Positions 34,557 to 47,870 of a DNA stretch of 64,000 nt are shown piece by piece (the stretch's first letter is position 1; each line of letters starts with the position of its first letter). The translations under genes and the position numbers were made by a program. The notes beneath the pieces are model-generated. The model was not told where the DNA came from. It ran no database searches and saw only the letters and a program-made list of their open reading frames with translations. Origin of the DNA: Lottia gigantea (taxonomy: Eukaryota; Mollusca; Gastropoda; Lottiidae); contig NW_008706876.1 of the NCBI RefSeq assembly GCF_000327385.1, forward strand, positions 351,883-415,882. Reading direction: 5' to 3'.

Positions 34557-36418
34557 ATAGCTAATTCGCACCTTAAGGCTACATTGTCCCTTTTTTTAAG
34601 ATGATAATAAAACTATTTTTACTTAAACTACGGAAACTTATTATGATTCAGTCAGACATTCTGATATGATAACTGAAAAACATTCAGATAAACGGAGCTT
34701 GATATGTTGAAATACATCTTATAATATGATGATATATATTACATTCATCTCTTTTCTGATTCGTAATAAAAAAAGTAATACCAGAAGAATATCAATATCA
34801 AAAGAATGAAATAGTAAGCTACAATAAAATAATTCGATACATATCACTAAAACTTCGTTACTTACATTGTTCGTACAAATATTTGAAACAGTTATGTAAT
34901 TTGGATGAAACAGCCGAAATTTAGAATAAATTCGAACAAAGCTTCCCTAAATTTACATCCACAATTTACTGTACTCTGAAAAAACTTACTGAAAATAATG
35001 AAAGTAACTGAAATATCGGTTCATTATAAAATTAATAACTGTTTTTTTTTTTTTTTGATTATTAATATTTTTTGTGATTATTCATAATGTTCAAATCAAA
35101 TGGTTTTTGTTAAAAAATATCTCCATAATTTAAACTTATCTTTGAAATATTTTTAGAATTATAATTTAAAAGTTTAAAAACAACAATATAATGGATATAG
35201 ACTTCTATCGGATATTTATAAATAGAAGTCTTGATCTATTGTTGTTCTTAATGTGACGTGATATTTCTAAATGTTTTATAAGGATTACATTTTAAACCTT
35301 ACTTCAATAAAAAATAAAAAAAAATTATAATTTCATGTACCACAATTCAGCAAAGGAAAATAAAATATAGTAAACAAAAATGATAATTCAGCAAAGAAAA
35401 ATAAGTAGAATTAAATCATTAATGAAAAAAATTAAACATTTCCTTTAAAAAAAACGATCGTAGGCTACGTATCCATGCATGGACTCAAGTTCTTTTTTAT
35501 CTGAGGAGAGGTTATATTTCTCCAAATGAGAATCATTTTGATATACTTTTACTTTATTCCATTGCTTATCTTCTTCCTCGTGATCTTGGACATTATAGTA
35601 CACTTAAAAGAAATCGATTTATTACATTAAAATTAATTGAAATGTCAAAGATTCTACTCCAACAAATAAAACAAGTGAAACTATGCTTAAAGAAATGATT
35701 TGATAGGGTAAAAGTATCGGAAACCCCCCATATAAACATATGACCTGAAGCGAAATATTCTATATTTAATATTAGATAAGTCATAGGTAACTAGCGTAAT
35801 ATTTATTAGTACATATTTCGATACGATTTCGTTATTAAATGGATTGTAAAAAGATTTTCAAAATGTTAACGTGTCATCAATTTGCACCATTCCTATTTTC
35901 AATCAGACGACTGTGGATCCCTCAATTCCACTAGAACCAGGTGTTTGATGACATCATTAATCGCAAAATATGCTTTATCAATTAAGGCCCTTCGCAATTA
36001 GTGATCAAAGTGATAAACAACATACAGTCATCAAAAATTAAATAAATAAATAATGCTAGCAACACATACGTAGAAAACCTATTGTTGCAAACAGATTCCT
36101 GATGAATTAAGTAAAATACCTGTAAATAATTACAATACTAATCTAATACGTATTATTACGCAACATGCATTGAAAATGTCACTGGAAAAGAAGCACAAAG
36201 ATCTCACATACACATCAAAATTTTGAATTTTACTATTATAATCCAGAATCTTTAAACAGAACCTAATATCTAAATAAGAAAATAAATAAAAATTATCGCC
36301 TTTTACCATGGGATAGATTAATGAATTCTTTTCATTGGAATATTTTACTGAAAATTTATCACCAAGTCATAGTTTATTGAAAGGTTTTTATAAATGGTAA
36401 TTTCCAGGTTTATCGGGG

Positions 36419-36475
36419 AAATGAAATGAATTCAGTTTTTCGTCCTACTTTTGTGCACCATGTGGGCGACGGGAG
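36419..36475 (-). mobile_element. SINE tail fragment
   Basis: GAAATGAAATGAATTCAG, CGTCCTACTTTTGTGCACC and ATGTGGGCGACGGG match the SINE tail and first body block. The fragment ends after about 57 bp. The minus-strand frame that spans it (36432-36917) has no recognisable domain. Confidence 0.7.
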
Positions 36476-37494
36476 GTTTATTTATTTCAGATATAAAATT
36501 TGAATTTCGGTGATCATTGTTAAGATTTCTATTTTGAAGCTGGTATCCTGATTCACATACAAAATAATAAGTAACCTTAAAAAATAACGAGACATTTAGG
36601 TACAAAATGATCAAATATTTTTCAAATCCTAAAATATGTTCATTACCCTTGAGTATTTCTTTTTTAAAGGGGCACTTGAAATCGTTCTTATAGGATTGAT
36701 AAAAAGGGCCCATAGTAATTGTTGCAAATAAATCATATAGATATATACCTATACCGTTGAAGCCCATGGCAATAAAGCGAGGTCTTCTAAAAACATACAC
36801 CACCTTTACACCCAAAAAGTCTAAATAGTATCCCGAACGCAAAAGCATAAAATCGTTCCATAAAATAAACAGCAATTTTTTTTTATCCAATACTAATTGA
36901 TGGTGGATAACCTTCACCTATATATAGTAATCCCTTTCTGATTTGGTCTTTTTATGATCCACAAAACCAAGAGTACAGTGCCCCTGAACCATATCTTCGG
37001 GCATGAGAAGAGACGAAAAGGATCATTGTAATCGATATAATCTTTGTATGTGCATAATTTGATATATAGCTTTTGGCTTTAATGTATAGAGTTCAAAACC
37101 CTGATATAAATAATACAGTAAAATATTGAATATTATGTACAGTTGATATATCGATTCCAATATGTGAAAAAAAAAACCAATGGGCCTACGCTGTTGCAAT
37201 TGTATCTTTCTGTTATGTAGGTTTGCTCACAGATACTTGGTCGATGGATTTTTTAAGACCACGAATATCGAATGTTAATGTCTTCATTCTATGTTGAAGT
37301 TTTTTGGAATTTGTTTGGACATATTTCTAGAAGTTTGGAACACTCACACCACGGTGCTGTAGGCGTTCAAACGAAATGACAGACATTCTAATAAATGTAA
37401 TGAAATATTGACATTCAAAGACAGAGAGACAATATTTCTTTTGAAAAAGCGATGACCAAATCTTGTGAATGTTGATGCCCTTTGGATTGAAGTT

Positions 37495-38545
37495 ATGTGC
37501 TGACTTTAAAAGTTATTTATCACAGTGAAAGTGATAAGTTTTGCTCTGACTTTTAAAGTTAATTATTACATTTGAACTTTTGTACTAACTTTAAAAGTTA
37601 TTTATCACAGTAACAGTAAAAAGTTGTGCACTGACTTAAGAAAGTTATTAATTTTTGTGAAAATGATACGTTGTATGCTCTTAATAGTGAACATCAAGGT
37701 TTGCCCAGTGAGCACAAATTGTGGAGGATGTTAACATAACACTGAATAATTTAAATAGACCATGTTTTAATCTAACACAGTGAGTAAACGTTTTGAATTA
37801 TCTAAATTTGAAATTAGCAAGAACGAAAGTAATAAGTAAAAAATAATGAAAGTGAAACCAATATGACATTTAGTTACCCTAACAAATCAGGGCGAGTTAT
37901 AAATTATGCACATTATAACATAACTCGGTGATTAAACTATATGCGTTATGTTCAATAACAGACATGAGAAAGTGAGTAAATGTTATATCTTACGTACATT
38001 ATAACATCACACTATGTATATAATTAATGCACATAAAACATGAGTAAAAGTTATAAGTCATGCACATAATAAACAGTGAGTATAATTGATATTTAATGCA
38101 CACTGAGTAAAAGATATACTTTGTAAAAACATTAAAAACAAAGAGTTATGATTTATGCACATTGAAAACGGTGAGTGAAAGAGTGAAAGTTATACGTTAT
38201 GCACATTGAAAACAGTGAGTGAAAGTTATACGTTATGCTCATTATAAACAGTGAGTAAAAGTTATAATTTATGCACAATGAAAACGATGAATGAAGGATA
38301 TAGTGAAAGTTATACGTTATGCATATTGAAAGCGATGAGTGAAAGTTATAGTGAAAGTTATACGTTATGCATATTGAAAGCGATGAGTGAAAGATATAGT
38401 GAAAGTTATACGTTATGCACATTATAAACAGTGAGTAAAAGTTATAATTTATGGACATTGAAAACGACGAGTGAAAGATATAGTGGAAGTTATACGTTAT
38501 GCACATTGAAAACAGTGAGTAAAAGTTATACGTTATGCACTAGAT
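37495..38545. repeat. Degenerate minisatellite, AAAGTTATACGTTATGCAC type
   Basis: The left part (37495-37690) has about 66-bp units with CTGACTTTAAAAGTTATT. The right part (37900-38545) has units of about 35-60 bp with GTGAGT(G/A)AAAGTTATA and CGTTATGCACATT. Units are most alike at 38160-38540, where the minus strand stays open for 117 codons because units there keep the frame. This is not a gene. Confidence 0.88.
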
Positions 38546-39164
38546 GACTGTAAAGGTTATTTTATAATATCAATACAGTTGCCAGTTAGACAGCATTCAT
38601 ATATAGAGGATATTATTATAGGGTTCATCTATTCTGAAGTGGCTTAAAGTCACTACTGTGTACATACCATTTTGATAAATGACTATTTAATCATTCCCTT
38701 TTGAAAAATATGAACATGATCGCTTGACTAGAATTTCAATGAGAGAGGTTTAAAAATAAAACTGTCTGAAAGGATGAATAAATCCATCTCAACTAATTTT
38801 GGGGGTATACAATAATTAAAATTGGTAAATTATTCTTAATGAGTTGATGAACAATTTATATTTGTTGGTAGATAAATCCGGTTTACTCAAAGATGATTTA
38901 GTGCAAAATAATGTCAATCTAATAACTTTACATGTGAAAAAGGGAGGTTGTCAAATTTATTTTGTTGCTTTTATACTTGCTTTTATAGTTGATGCTTATA
39001 TTGAAATTTTCGTTAGAATTGAAACTAAAAATTATGTGCCGATAGTTATATTGAAAATATATCGAATTTTCATTCAGAATGAAAGAAACTAAAACATTTG
39101 AATGAATGAATAAAAATATCATACTTATATACTGATTTGGGATTTGAATATATATAAATAGTAT

Positions 39165-39350
39165 TCAAAAGTACTAGAAAATCACATAATTCCTTCAAAA
39201 TACCTCAAACTATATATCACACAGTCTCGAGAAATAACGAGTCGTCATTTTAACTTCCAAACGCGGATAATTCTGGACACACATGGGATTGAAGTCTCAA
39301 ATATCGACGGTGAGCTGTTACACTGTTACTGATTGGCTTAGCTAAAAAAA
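39165..39350 (-). repeat. Dispersed repeat family A copy
   Basis: AACGAGTCGTCATTTTAAC, CAAACGCGGATAATTCTGG, CACACATGGGATTGAAG and ACTGATTGGCTTAGCTAA are the reverse complement of the 45.5-kb copy, including its TTAGCTTAGCTAATCAG edge. Confidence 0.8.
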
Positions 39351-41351
39351 AATCGCATTTCTAGATCGCTACCCCGTCCCGTAAAGTTACCACCAAATTG
39401 ACAAAAAGAGCATTGATTGAATGAAAATTACATCTATAATGGGATAAGAGCCTTGCATCGTTATTAAAGCATTAAAGTTGATATAATATTTTTAATGCAC
39501 ATAAATTATAACTTCTAAACGATGTGTTTTTTATAATCTATTCTAGATGCTAAAATTTAAAATATTCACGTTCATTTTTCCCCAAAGGTGTTCATGTCAA
39601 TGAACTGTTACCTATTTCATTTTTTGGGCGAAAAATCAACGAATAAATACACTGAAAATGGCCCTAAGCAACATTACACAAGTGGGTCTAGTGCATTTTT
39701 TTAAAAACTAACTTATTTTACGTGCTTTATCTTATCTTAGTCATTCAGTCGTTCAATCGATGAAACAATTATTATTGGGCATTCACGTTCTTTCACTTAA
39801 AAGGCAAAACTTTCCCTTCGTATCAAGCTCTGTTCTGTGACAACTTTAAGGATTATAATATCATGTAAATTGGATATAATAAAAAGGTTAGTTTATTTAG
39901 TTTGCTTATTTTGTTCATAAACTTACATCCAAATACCGGTAGATTAGGATTAATTTAACAGTTGGTGGCAGCATGAAATCAGTGGCGGCGCCAGTGTTGA
40001 AACAGGAGGGGCCAGAAATCTGGTTTGAATCCCAATTCTTCCACCACTTTATTTATAACAAATTTAGAATTAATGATTTCATACCTTTTTTACCTCAAAA
40101 TATATCATTTGAACTTTTTTGAGAATTTTCTTGGAAGAACTCTAGCAAACTTACCGTGAAGAGGTTGTGTCTATGTCTCTACAACAAATTGCCGAATTTT
40201 GAATTCAACCTCGGCAGTTGTCCCTCATTGAGTCTTGTCTACCTCCCATTTGCCCCCCTCGTCTTAGGAGTATGACGCCGCCAATGCACGAAATGTTCTT
40301 TCTGTGATGTTCACAACTAAAATGAATTGGACATGTAATGACGTATAGCGTATTATATGTTAAATTCTGACTTCCCTTGCCTCTAGTGGGACCAATATGA
40401 TTACTATAAGAACAATGCTGTCAGATTAGAAAATGTAGATGCCTTACGCCTAGAACACATACCCTTCATACTTATACATCTTCTCCGTCACAATCTTAGG
40501 ACGATGGTTAATCGTAATCTATCCACTTTCTTTGGCCGTGTGGCCACTTACACCGATTGTTATTTACAGTCCTGCTTAAGGAGTTGAAAGAATCCTGAAA
40601 ATGCATTCAAAAAGTGAAAAAACAAGGTCTCATCGTGGTTCTGTAACCATACTGCAGAGCCAAATGAAATACAGAAAATTAGCACTTCATGACTGAAATT
40701 TATAGTTGCGCCCTTGCTGAATAGTCTATTAAAAGTTTTAACGATTTCTTTTGATGTTATTGACTATAATGTTGACAAATGTATTAAAATTTGTTTGGTG
40801 ACTATAATACTTGGTTTATTCAATGGAAACTATAAAATGAACCTACCAATATATATTTCTATGATGTTGTGTTGCAATGTACAAATTTATAACATTCATG
40901 TTTATTTTATTGCTGTGTGATATTTTAATGCTGGGAGTTCACAAAATGGTTAAAATCAATTCGGCAGTTTGCTTAAGTGTCTCTATATGTCTAAAACTTA
41001 CTGTAGAAATATTAAATCAGGACATGATACATGTTTCAGGTTCTGTTTCTGATATTTCTTCATCGCTATGTTTTGAGCCCTATTTGAACAGTGAAAATAT
41101 TTGGTATTATACGATAATTGTTAAATTTAACAGTGGCATACGTTAAATGAAACGGTCAACTTGCAATTATAATTTGACTATACGTTTGTGAAATACAATA
41201 TTAAGGTTACTTGTTTTATTTTCAGAACTACCTTTTACAAAATGAACCCTTTTGTCTGGGACAGGGCTTCCACATTTGCCTTAGTAAACCTTGGAAGATA
41301 TCTCAAAGGCAAGAACTAAATACATTCTGAATCTTTTTTTTATGCTTTCAG

Positions 41352-41440
41352 GGTGTCTAACAGCGTTATCTAAATGGTAACCGGGCTGTCTATGGCAACT
41401 GGGTTGAAAACGGAATCTCAAAGATTTGCAGACAACTCAG
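41352..41440 (+). CDS. LMX1: Probable first coding exon of the LMX1-type gene
   Basis: A 3' splice site (T-rich run, ATGCTTTCAG) ends at 41351 and a 5' splice site (CTCAG/GTGAGT) begins at 41441. The ATG at 41374 is directly preceded by in-frame TAA, so it is the first possible start. It encodes 22 codons plus one base: MVTGLSMATGLKTESQ... The exon ends in phase 1 and the LIM-1 exon at 57941 begins with two bases that complete a codon in frame, so the two join without a stop to read ..NS-G-N-MPTQALHKEVC. A short Met-rich leader ending GLK-x-E resembles the remembered human LMX1A start MLDGLKMEE. The coding part is 41374-41440. Because it has a 3' splice site, at least one non-coding exon should lie upstream. 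The alternative is a start at the Met at 57946 alone; phase agreement and both splice sites favour this exon. Confidence 0.62.
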
Positions 41441-41847
41441 GTGAGTTCTTTGTTGATTCTATAGGAAATCCTGTCATTATTTTATTATCAGGAATTTATG
41501 ATTTATTTCAACATGGTACTTGAGTCTAATTCTACCACATCTGGCTAGAACAAATACACAACGTCAATAGTTGATCTTTTCAATGGCTAATGACTAAATA
41601 GGATTAGTTTAAATCCAGGAAACAGAAAAACGTGGCGTGGAAGGATCCTACAATTTCTTAAACATCGGTTAATTTTGTATCATAGCTTACATCTACGTAA
41701 TATTAATAACAGAATTCATGGCGACAGTTCCTTTAAATGAAAAAAAGTTTTTTCTGCTGTTTGAAGCGAGTTCCATGTGAATATATGTTTCTTACATTCT
41801 ATTGTAATCTATCTTGAGTTAAATAAAATTCCATTTTAATAAAAATA

Positions 41848-42165
41848 CCTGTTCTTGTTAACTATTTCATTCTAATTATAATATCTATTCTATTTAACTA
41901 TTTCATTATAGTATCTATTCTATTTAACTATTTCATTCTAATTATAATATCTGTTCCAATTCACTATTCCTTTTCTCGTTATGATATCTGTTCTATTAAC
42001 TATTCCATTCGATTTCTGTTCTATTTGACTATTCTTTTCTTATAATAATATTTGTTCTATTTAATTTATTCCATTTTACTTATATATATCGAACTATAAA
42101 ATTCTTCTATTCCTTTTCTGATAATAATGTCTAATAATTTCTGCTCTTTGTTACTCTTCCTTTTA
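41848..42165. repeat. Minisatellite in LMX1 intron, about 36-bp unit
   Basis: Seven or so units with ATCTATTCTATTTAACTATTC then CATTCTAATTATAAT; copies diverge rightwards. It starts about 400 bp after the first coding exon. Confidence 0.85.
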
Positions 42166-42339
42166 AAGTAAATTCAGTCTTAACGTAACCAACATGTGAC
42201 CAACATTCTGGGGTTGCTATGAAGGTACCCTCAGGATATTTAACTCTTATCAGTTATACAATATTGCTATAATGATTATACTCCAACACCAGGAAATTAG
42301 TGGAAACTACTTTATTTAGTAACGACTTGAAAGTATGAT

Positions 42340-42381
42340 AAATTTCCCTCATTGCACAATGCATGATATTGTCCGCCTTCA
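42340..42381 (+). mobile_element. Short SINE fragment upstream in LMX1 intron
   Basis: AATTTCCCTCATTGCAC, GCATGATATTGTCCGCCTTC is the reverse complement of the SINE block from GAAGACGG to GAGGGAAATT. About 42 bp remain. Confidence 0.6.
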
Positions 42382-45300
42382 TTGTTAAATTATTTGTTTG
42401 AGTAATATATTCGTTCAAATATTCAACATATTATTGTAAAATTGAAAACAGATAATTGCTTTGCCATTGGTATGCTTAAGTGGTATTTTGTATTCGTTAT
42501 TAAACCATTTAAGATTTATTAGTATTGATAAGTATATCAATCAATTTGTAATAATAATATATAAGATAAATCTCTGTTTCTCATAAAATATATAACAATC
42601 CACAATAGTATTAATGTAATAAAAGGGTTTTTAATTAAGAACCAAAGAGAGATAATTCTATCTCAGTTCTTTTTCTCCTTTTTTTCTAGAGAGTCATCGA
42701 CAGAGATGAATAGAATACAATATTATAGACAAATGCTTAACAATAAGATAAACAAATATGTAAACGACTGCACGTGTGAGATCTATTATACACTAATCAT
42801 ATTTCTAATTGACTTGAAGCTCGGTTCACAAAATGACAATAGTTCGACAACAATTAATATCCCTTATCGTATAATACACCTTTTATAATGCCCTCTTCCC
42901 TGATGACAATATTCTGCTCATTCTATGCTTCAGTGATGCAAATGAGATCGACAATCTACATAGTTTCCTTCCATTCACTATCAGTTAGTAATTTCCTGCA
43001 CGTGTTCTGGCTCTTTTCGAGTTTTGTGGGAACAATCTGCACCTGGTTCCACATGACGTTCACCCCGTTATTGAACGATACTAGTCAGCTACCGACTGTC
43101 ATCGATTTAGTGTAGGCTACTTTTGAAAATCATATTTCTGATATTCTGAGATGGTATCGAAGTCACGAATCACTCACGTAGTCGGCATGAGTTGATCAAT
43201 TTCTATCCTTTGAATTTAAACAGATACTTAGATTGTATAGACCTATAGATATGGGACAAATCCAGGAAGATTTTACAAATAAATTATACCCGCTTTTACA
43301 ATGGATAATTTCCCGACATTAAGCGCTAAATTTTATAATTTTCTTTGTATTTCGCCTCAAATTTGACTCATCTTGATATCTTTAAACTTCCAGTATAATA
43401 ATATTAAACACTGAATCGCTCCCTTATTACCTTTAAACTTGTAGAATTAAAGGATATGGACACGCGAATCATGTTCTTAACGATTAATTTACGAGCATTT
43501 AAGATTACCAGCTCTTTTATTTTAACCTTTTATTTCTGCTCGTGTGTTTTCATTCTGGGTCAAGAGGGCTAATTTTTATGTGAACGACTATCGGTATACC
43601 TGTAATTATAAGATTTATAGTTAAATACCAGCTTGACATCAATTGACGTTGACGACTTCCAGCTGAGGCGACAAATTGTCACAGTTGTGCATGGCAGTGT
43701 ATTTTAACTAGGTTTTTGTTTATTCCGTATTATGGCTAATACTTAGATGTACAAAATTGGCGGGTGCTACATGTGGTAAATGATATATAGGCCTACCTTA
43801 AGAAAACTACCGTCAACGGAAAGTTTTAATATTGTCAGCAAATTGTCCGTTAGAATTCAAATATTTAGTAATATTTGATGTTATATATTGGTCATGTTAT
43901 GATATAAGGACATTCGTCCAAATTGTCATATCTCGATTGTAATTCAAACAAAACAACCCAAAATTAGGGAGGTTTGTGTTGTAAAAAAAATTCGCGATTA
44001 CTGGCGTTATCAATCAATTTTTTGTGACATTGAAGGAACCTCAGGCGTCTGACTGAATATTTAAATGGTACAAAATGATGCCATCAGTGTCCCTGATACA
44101 GATACAAAATGTAGAAACGTCTGTAAAATCCCTTTAAGCTACTGGTTATAGATCGGTACTAGCCCAGCTTGACAATTTTTATCACGTGATCTCTACTGAA
44201 CATAAACAGAATGTGAAAATTTTACTTTAATACGAAAACAAGATCGTGGTCCCAGTCGTACACACAAACATGTGACGTATAATTTTTTAATGACAAACGT
44301 TACGCACGTCATCATTTTATGTGTAATATAATTCTCGGCATGTATCCACCGCACGTGATTAAAGGCCTTGTAATTATTGTCTTTAGTGATGACATGATAT
44401 GGAGTCAATTGAAAAGAGGCTGAAAGAAGTGGTGATTTACTTGTGTTTTGAGAGAAATCCGAGAAGGCGTATTTAAGACGGTACATTAGTTGAAGCCGAA
44501 TCTGACCTTAAAAGTAATCACTCCTTTTATCAAGCGATCATATGCCTATAGTTTAAAGTCTTCAATTTTTAATAAAGGTGTAATTGAATATGGGAATATT
44601 TTAAATTAATTTGTACCGCCAGAAATTTAGCCTCTCATTTGATGAATGTTCTATATACGTCTTTTGGGGGTTTTGTAAGCTATAAAGGGAATTCAAAGCT
44701 TTTTATCCTACATAGCTTAAAAAGAGGGGAACTTCATGCAGTTACATTCAATGCAAAGTTTTGGGTGTTACAGCTACATGTATATATAACATATAATATA
44801 TGTATGACAAAAATTTAGGAAAGTCTAAAAAAAAGCTTCTTTTTTGAATAAATGAAGTAATAAAAGACATTTCGAATTATTGGAATTGAGAGATATAAGT
44901 ATTGTCATGAGAAATTTTTGGGTAATTTGCCAAAATAAACTCGCAATTGCGATTGAAATACTTAGTGCAAACTTCGTTTTGGTAACATTGCCACACGGTT
45001 ATAATTGTACGGCATCATAAAAGTAGATCGGTTATGTGTCTTGCCTTCTTTGGTAAAACTATTTCATCAAGAAAAATATGCCTTGTGTACCATCCTGGAG
45101 TACACAAAGTTCACACAGTCAATTTGACTGAAACATCATCGAACTTAACGCCCGTATATTCCATTTTAACAACTTATAATCATGCGTCAATAATTTCCGA
45201 ATAAAAAATAGTAGCAATGGTAAAAAGATTATAGAAAACGTTACGGCTCACTGCTTCGATACATTTTACATCAATTTCAATTATTCTTACTTATTGTGAA

Positions 45301-47469
45301 AAATGGTTTAATATTGTTCAACAGCTTTTCCTTTTTTCAACGATTCTTTATTATTATATGTAAATGATCCGAAAATGTGGTTTTGCTTGACTTAATTTTA
45401 GTCTGTATATGACAAATACACCGAGCAGTCGAAATTCACCATACGAAAAAAGAGAGAGATTCGCCATTCTATTTGACCAATCTACCTTAGACTCAGGAAT
45501 TTTTTTAGCTTAGCTAATCAGTAATGGTGTTCACAGCTCACTGTCGAAATTTAAGCTTTAAAATCGATGGGTGTCCAGAATTGTCCCCGTTTGAAAGTGA
45601 AAATGACGACTCGTCTTTGGTAGATACTATGCGATATATAACAAAGACATATATAGAAATAGAAAGTGGGGTACTTTTTATGCGATTTTCGTACATTTCC
45701 AATACTTCTGAAGATTATTTACAAATATTCAAGACCCAAATCGACCCCCAAAAAGGGAAGCCTGTCCGTTTAACGTTCGAACTGTATCGTTATGATTTTC
45801 AATATTCTATAGACTTTGCATTTAACGTTTTAAATTACTAAATTAGTAAAATAGAAATACTCTTTGTACAATGAATGTCTTAGAGAATTATTTGTTACGA
45901 CTTAGGTATTGGAAGTTTCAGACCAACCAGCAACAGTTCTCCCATATGACCAAATATCAATATCTGATCGATGCCTAAACACTAAGCTACCAACTAAGCA
46001 TTAATCTGACCTATGTAATCTATACTGGACATTGGTACAAGTGATCAATATATTTTAATAAAACATCTTGTGAGGTAGAAAATTTAATTAAAAAATCCCC
46101 GTGTCCGACATTGGTTGCAGGTGTTTTTGAATTTATTTGATTTTGGATCAAATACCTGAAACTGAATAAGGTTAAATTAGAATTATTTTACAAAAAGACT
46201 TGATACCGTATACTTAACTATTTACTACAATGCTATTTCTCTGCTATGCAAGACGTATTACTATAGTAAAAACTTAAACGGAACCGTATTTCATTGCGAA
46301 GCAATTTGCCATAAACATTATACGTTATTAATTTTTTTCGAAAAGTATATGATTTATGACAGGCATTCTTTTGACTAAACTAGGCTTTGCAAGGAAACCA
46401 TACTTTCTTTGTCCTATCGATCCTACAGAGTACGACTTAAAGAGGTTGTGTTACGTTCTCTAAAATTGAAGTTAATAAAATTATATTGTCAACACACCCA
46501 GACTATGTGTTGTCTTCTAGAATATTTGATCACTTAGGATGGAAACATCAAATGAACAATAATAACTATGTGGACTCGAGTTTACTAACCCGATTGCATA
46601 GTGGCATCAGATCAGTTCCTGGAAAATCTTTAAATGTTAGTACTTGCCTAACCCAGTCTCGAATTCATCAATGTCAATGTATATATACAAATTGAATACA
46701 TTTGGATTTTTTGCACAGTGAAACTAACAAAAGAGTTAAACCAAATACAAAAAACTGTTGAAAACAGCATATTATATTGACATGCTATCGAATCAACTTG
46801 TCAAAATTTCAAATGCTGCCTTCGTAACAGCTTGTATGTAGGAACAAACTGTTCTGATTACGGGTTCAGATTGTTCGACTACATTTGGTTGGGTCGAATA
46901 ATTATCTCGATACGATCTTCTCGCCAAATTTACCACGAGCTGAAAAACCTATGGGGCAATTTTTACTCTACGAACCTTTTATAGAGATGCCTACACGAAG
47001 CTTGTAAGCTCGATAGCTAGTTAGATTGTCGTCTGTTATGTGATTAGTTGCCGGAAGTTAGAATCGTCAGTGAAATCTAGCGTTACGAATCATTAATTTG
47101 AAAAGGTTATCGTCATTATAATTATGGTGAACACATTGAATATGAACATTCCTGATTGTGCTGATAGAAATGTCATTTGTGATTGACATGTGATATGATT
47201 GACATGATGTGATGGTAACGTGGTATGATATGCCAATCATTAAAGGTAAAACATGTGTTCTACTTTTAGGTTAGGGTGCATTTTGTGATCTGAAATCTCA
47301 CTGTTCCTTTCCAGTGTCACTCAATTTTGACTGATCTTCATACATGTAACTGGCATAGACATGGTCGATTGAAGTGCCCCCTGACAACATCTATGCAATG
47401 GACTTTGTAAAACGCTAAATACATTTTGTCAAAGTGTATGATCAATGATGTACATAATTCGTTGCTCAC
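42382..47469 (+). other. LMX1: LMX1 first coding intron, left part
   Basis: Mostly unique sequence apart from repeat family A at 45.4-45.8 kb. Stretches with more complex sequence are 42890-43110, 43560-43700 (TTGACATCAATTGACG, CGACAAATTGTCAC) and 44330-44430 (CACGTGATTAAAGGCC, TTGTAATTATTGTC). All are plausible enhancer pieces without decisive evidence. No exon with LIM or homeodomain features occurs. Confidence 0.4.
45425..45810 (+). repeat. Dispersed repeat family A, longest copy
   Basis: It contains all shared landmarks: TTAGCTAATCAGTAATGG, TGTCCAGAATTGTCCCCG, AAAATGACGACTCGTCTTT, GCGATTTTCGTACATTTCC and CTTCTGAAGATTATTT. A 105-codon frame (45524-45841) runs through it, but the other copies do not keep this frame, so it is probably not translated. 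No target duplication or terminal repeat is recognised. Confidence 0.75.
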
Positions 47470-47870
47470 TTGTTGCAAACTGACAATGGCGGTGTACCAC
47501 TCATAAAATGGTAGTACACCGCATTAAGCATGATAGTGGGTGAATCCCATCATGGAGTGCAGCAAAAAAAATAAGGCAATACACCAATCATGACATAGTA
47601 GTGTGCAAATCTGACCAAGGCAATGCACCAATCATCCGATCATGTCAATATAACAATGTGATTATTTCAATGCACCATGACAGTGAACTACCATACTGGT
47701 AGTGTACAAATATGACAGGCAGATGTCAATGCACTAATTTAATCATGCTAATGCACCAATCTAGTCATGGTAGTGCAGCAATCAAAATTATGGAAATGCA
47801 CGGAACCACCATACTCATGGTAGTATACAAATCTGATCAAGACAGTGATTATCACAGGGCACCGATGTTC
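47470..47870. repeat. Degenerate minisatellite, CATGGTAGTGCACCAATC type
   Basis: Many variants of a unit of about 22-25 bp combining (CATG)GTAGTGTACAAATCTGA and AATGCACCAATCAT. The copies are highly diverged, so this is an old array. The 64-codon frame at 47712 lies inside it. Confidence 0.75.

Noticed and set aside
36432-36917. 161-codon minus-strand frame
   Set aside because: It begins or ends across a SINE fragment, has no recognisable domain, and its product is typical of translated AT-rich DNA.
38153-38506. 117-codon minus-strand frame with ITYNFH repeats
   Set aside because: It is a translation of the degenerate minisatellite at 37.5-38.5 kb.
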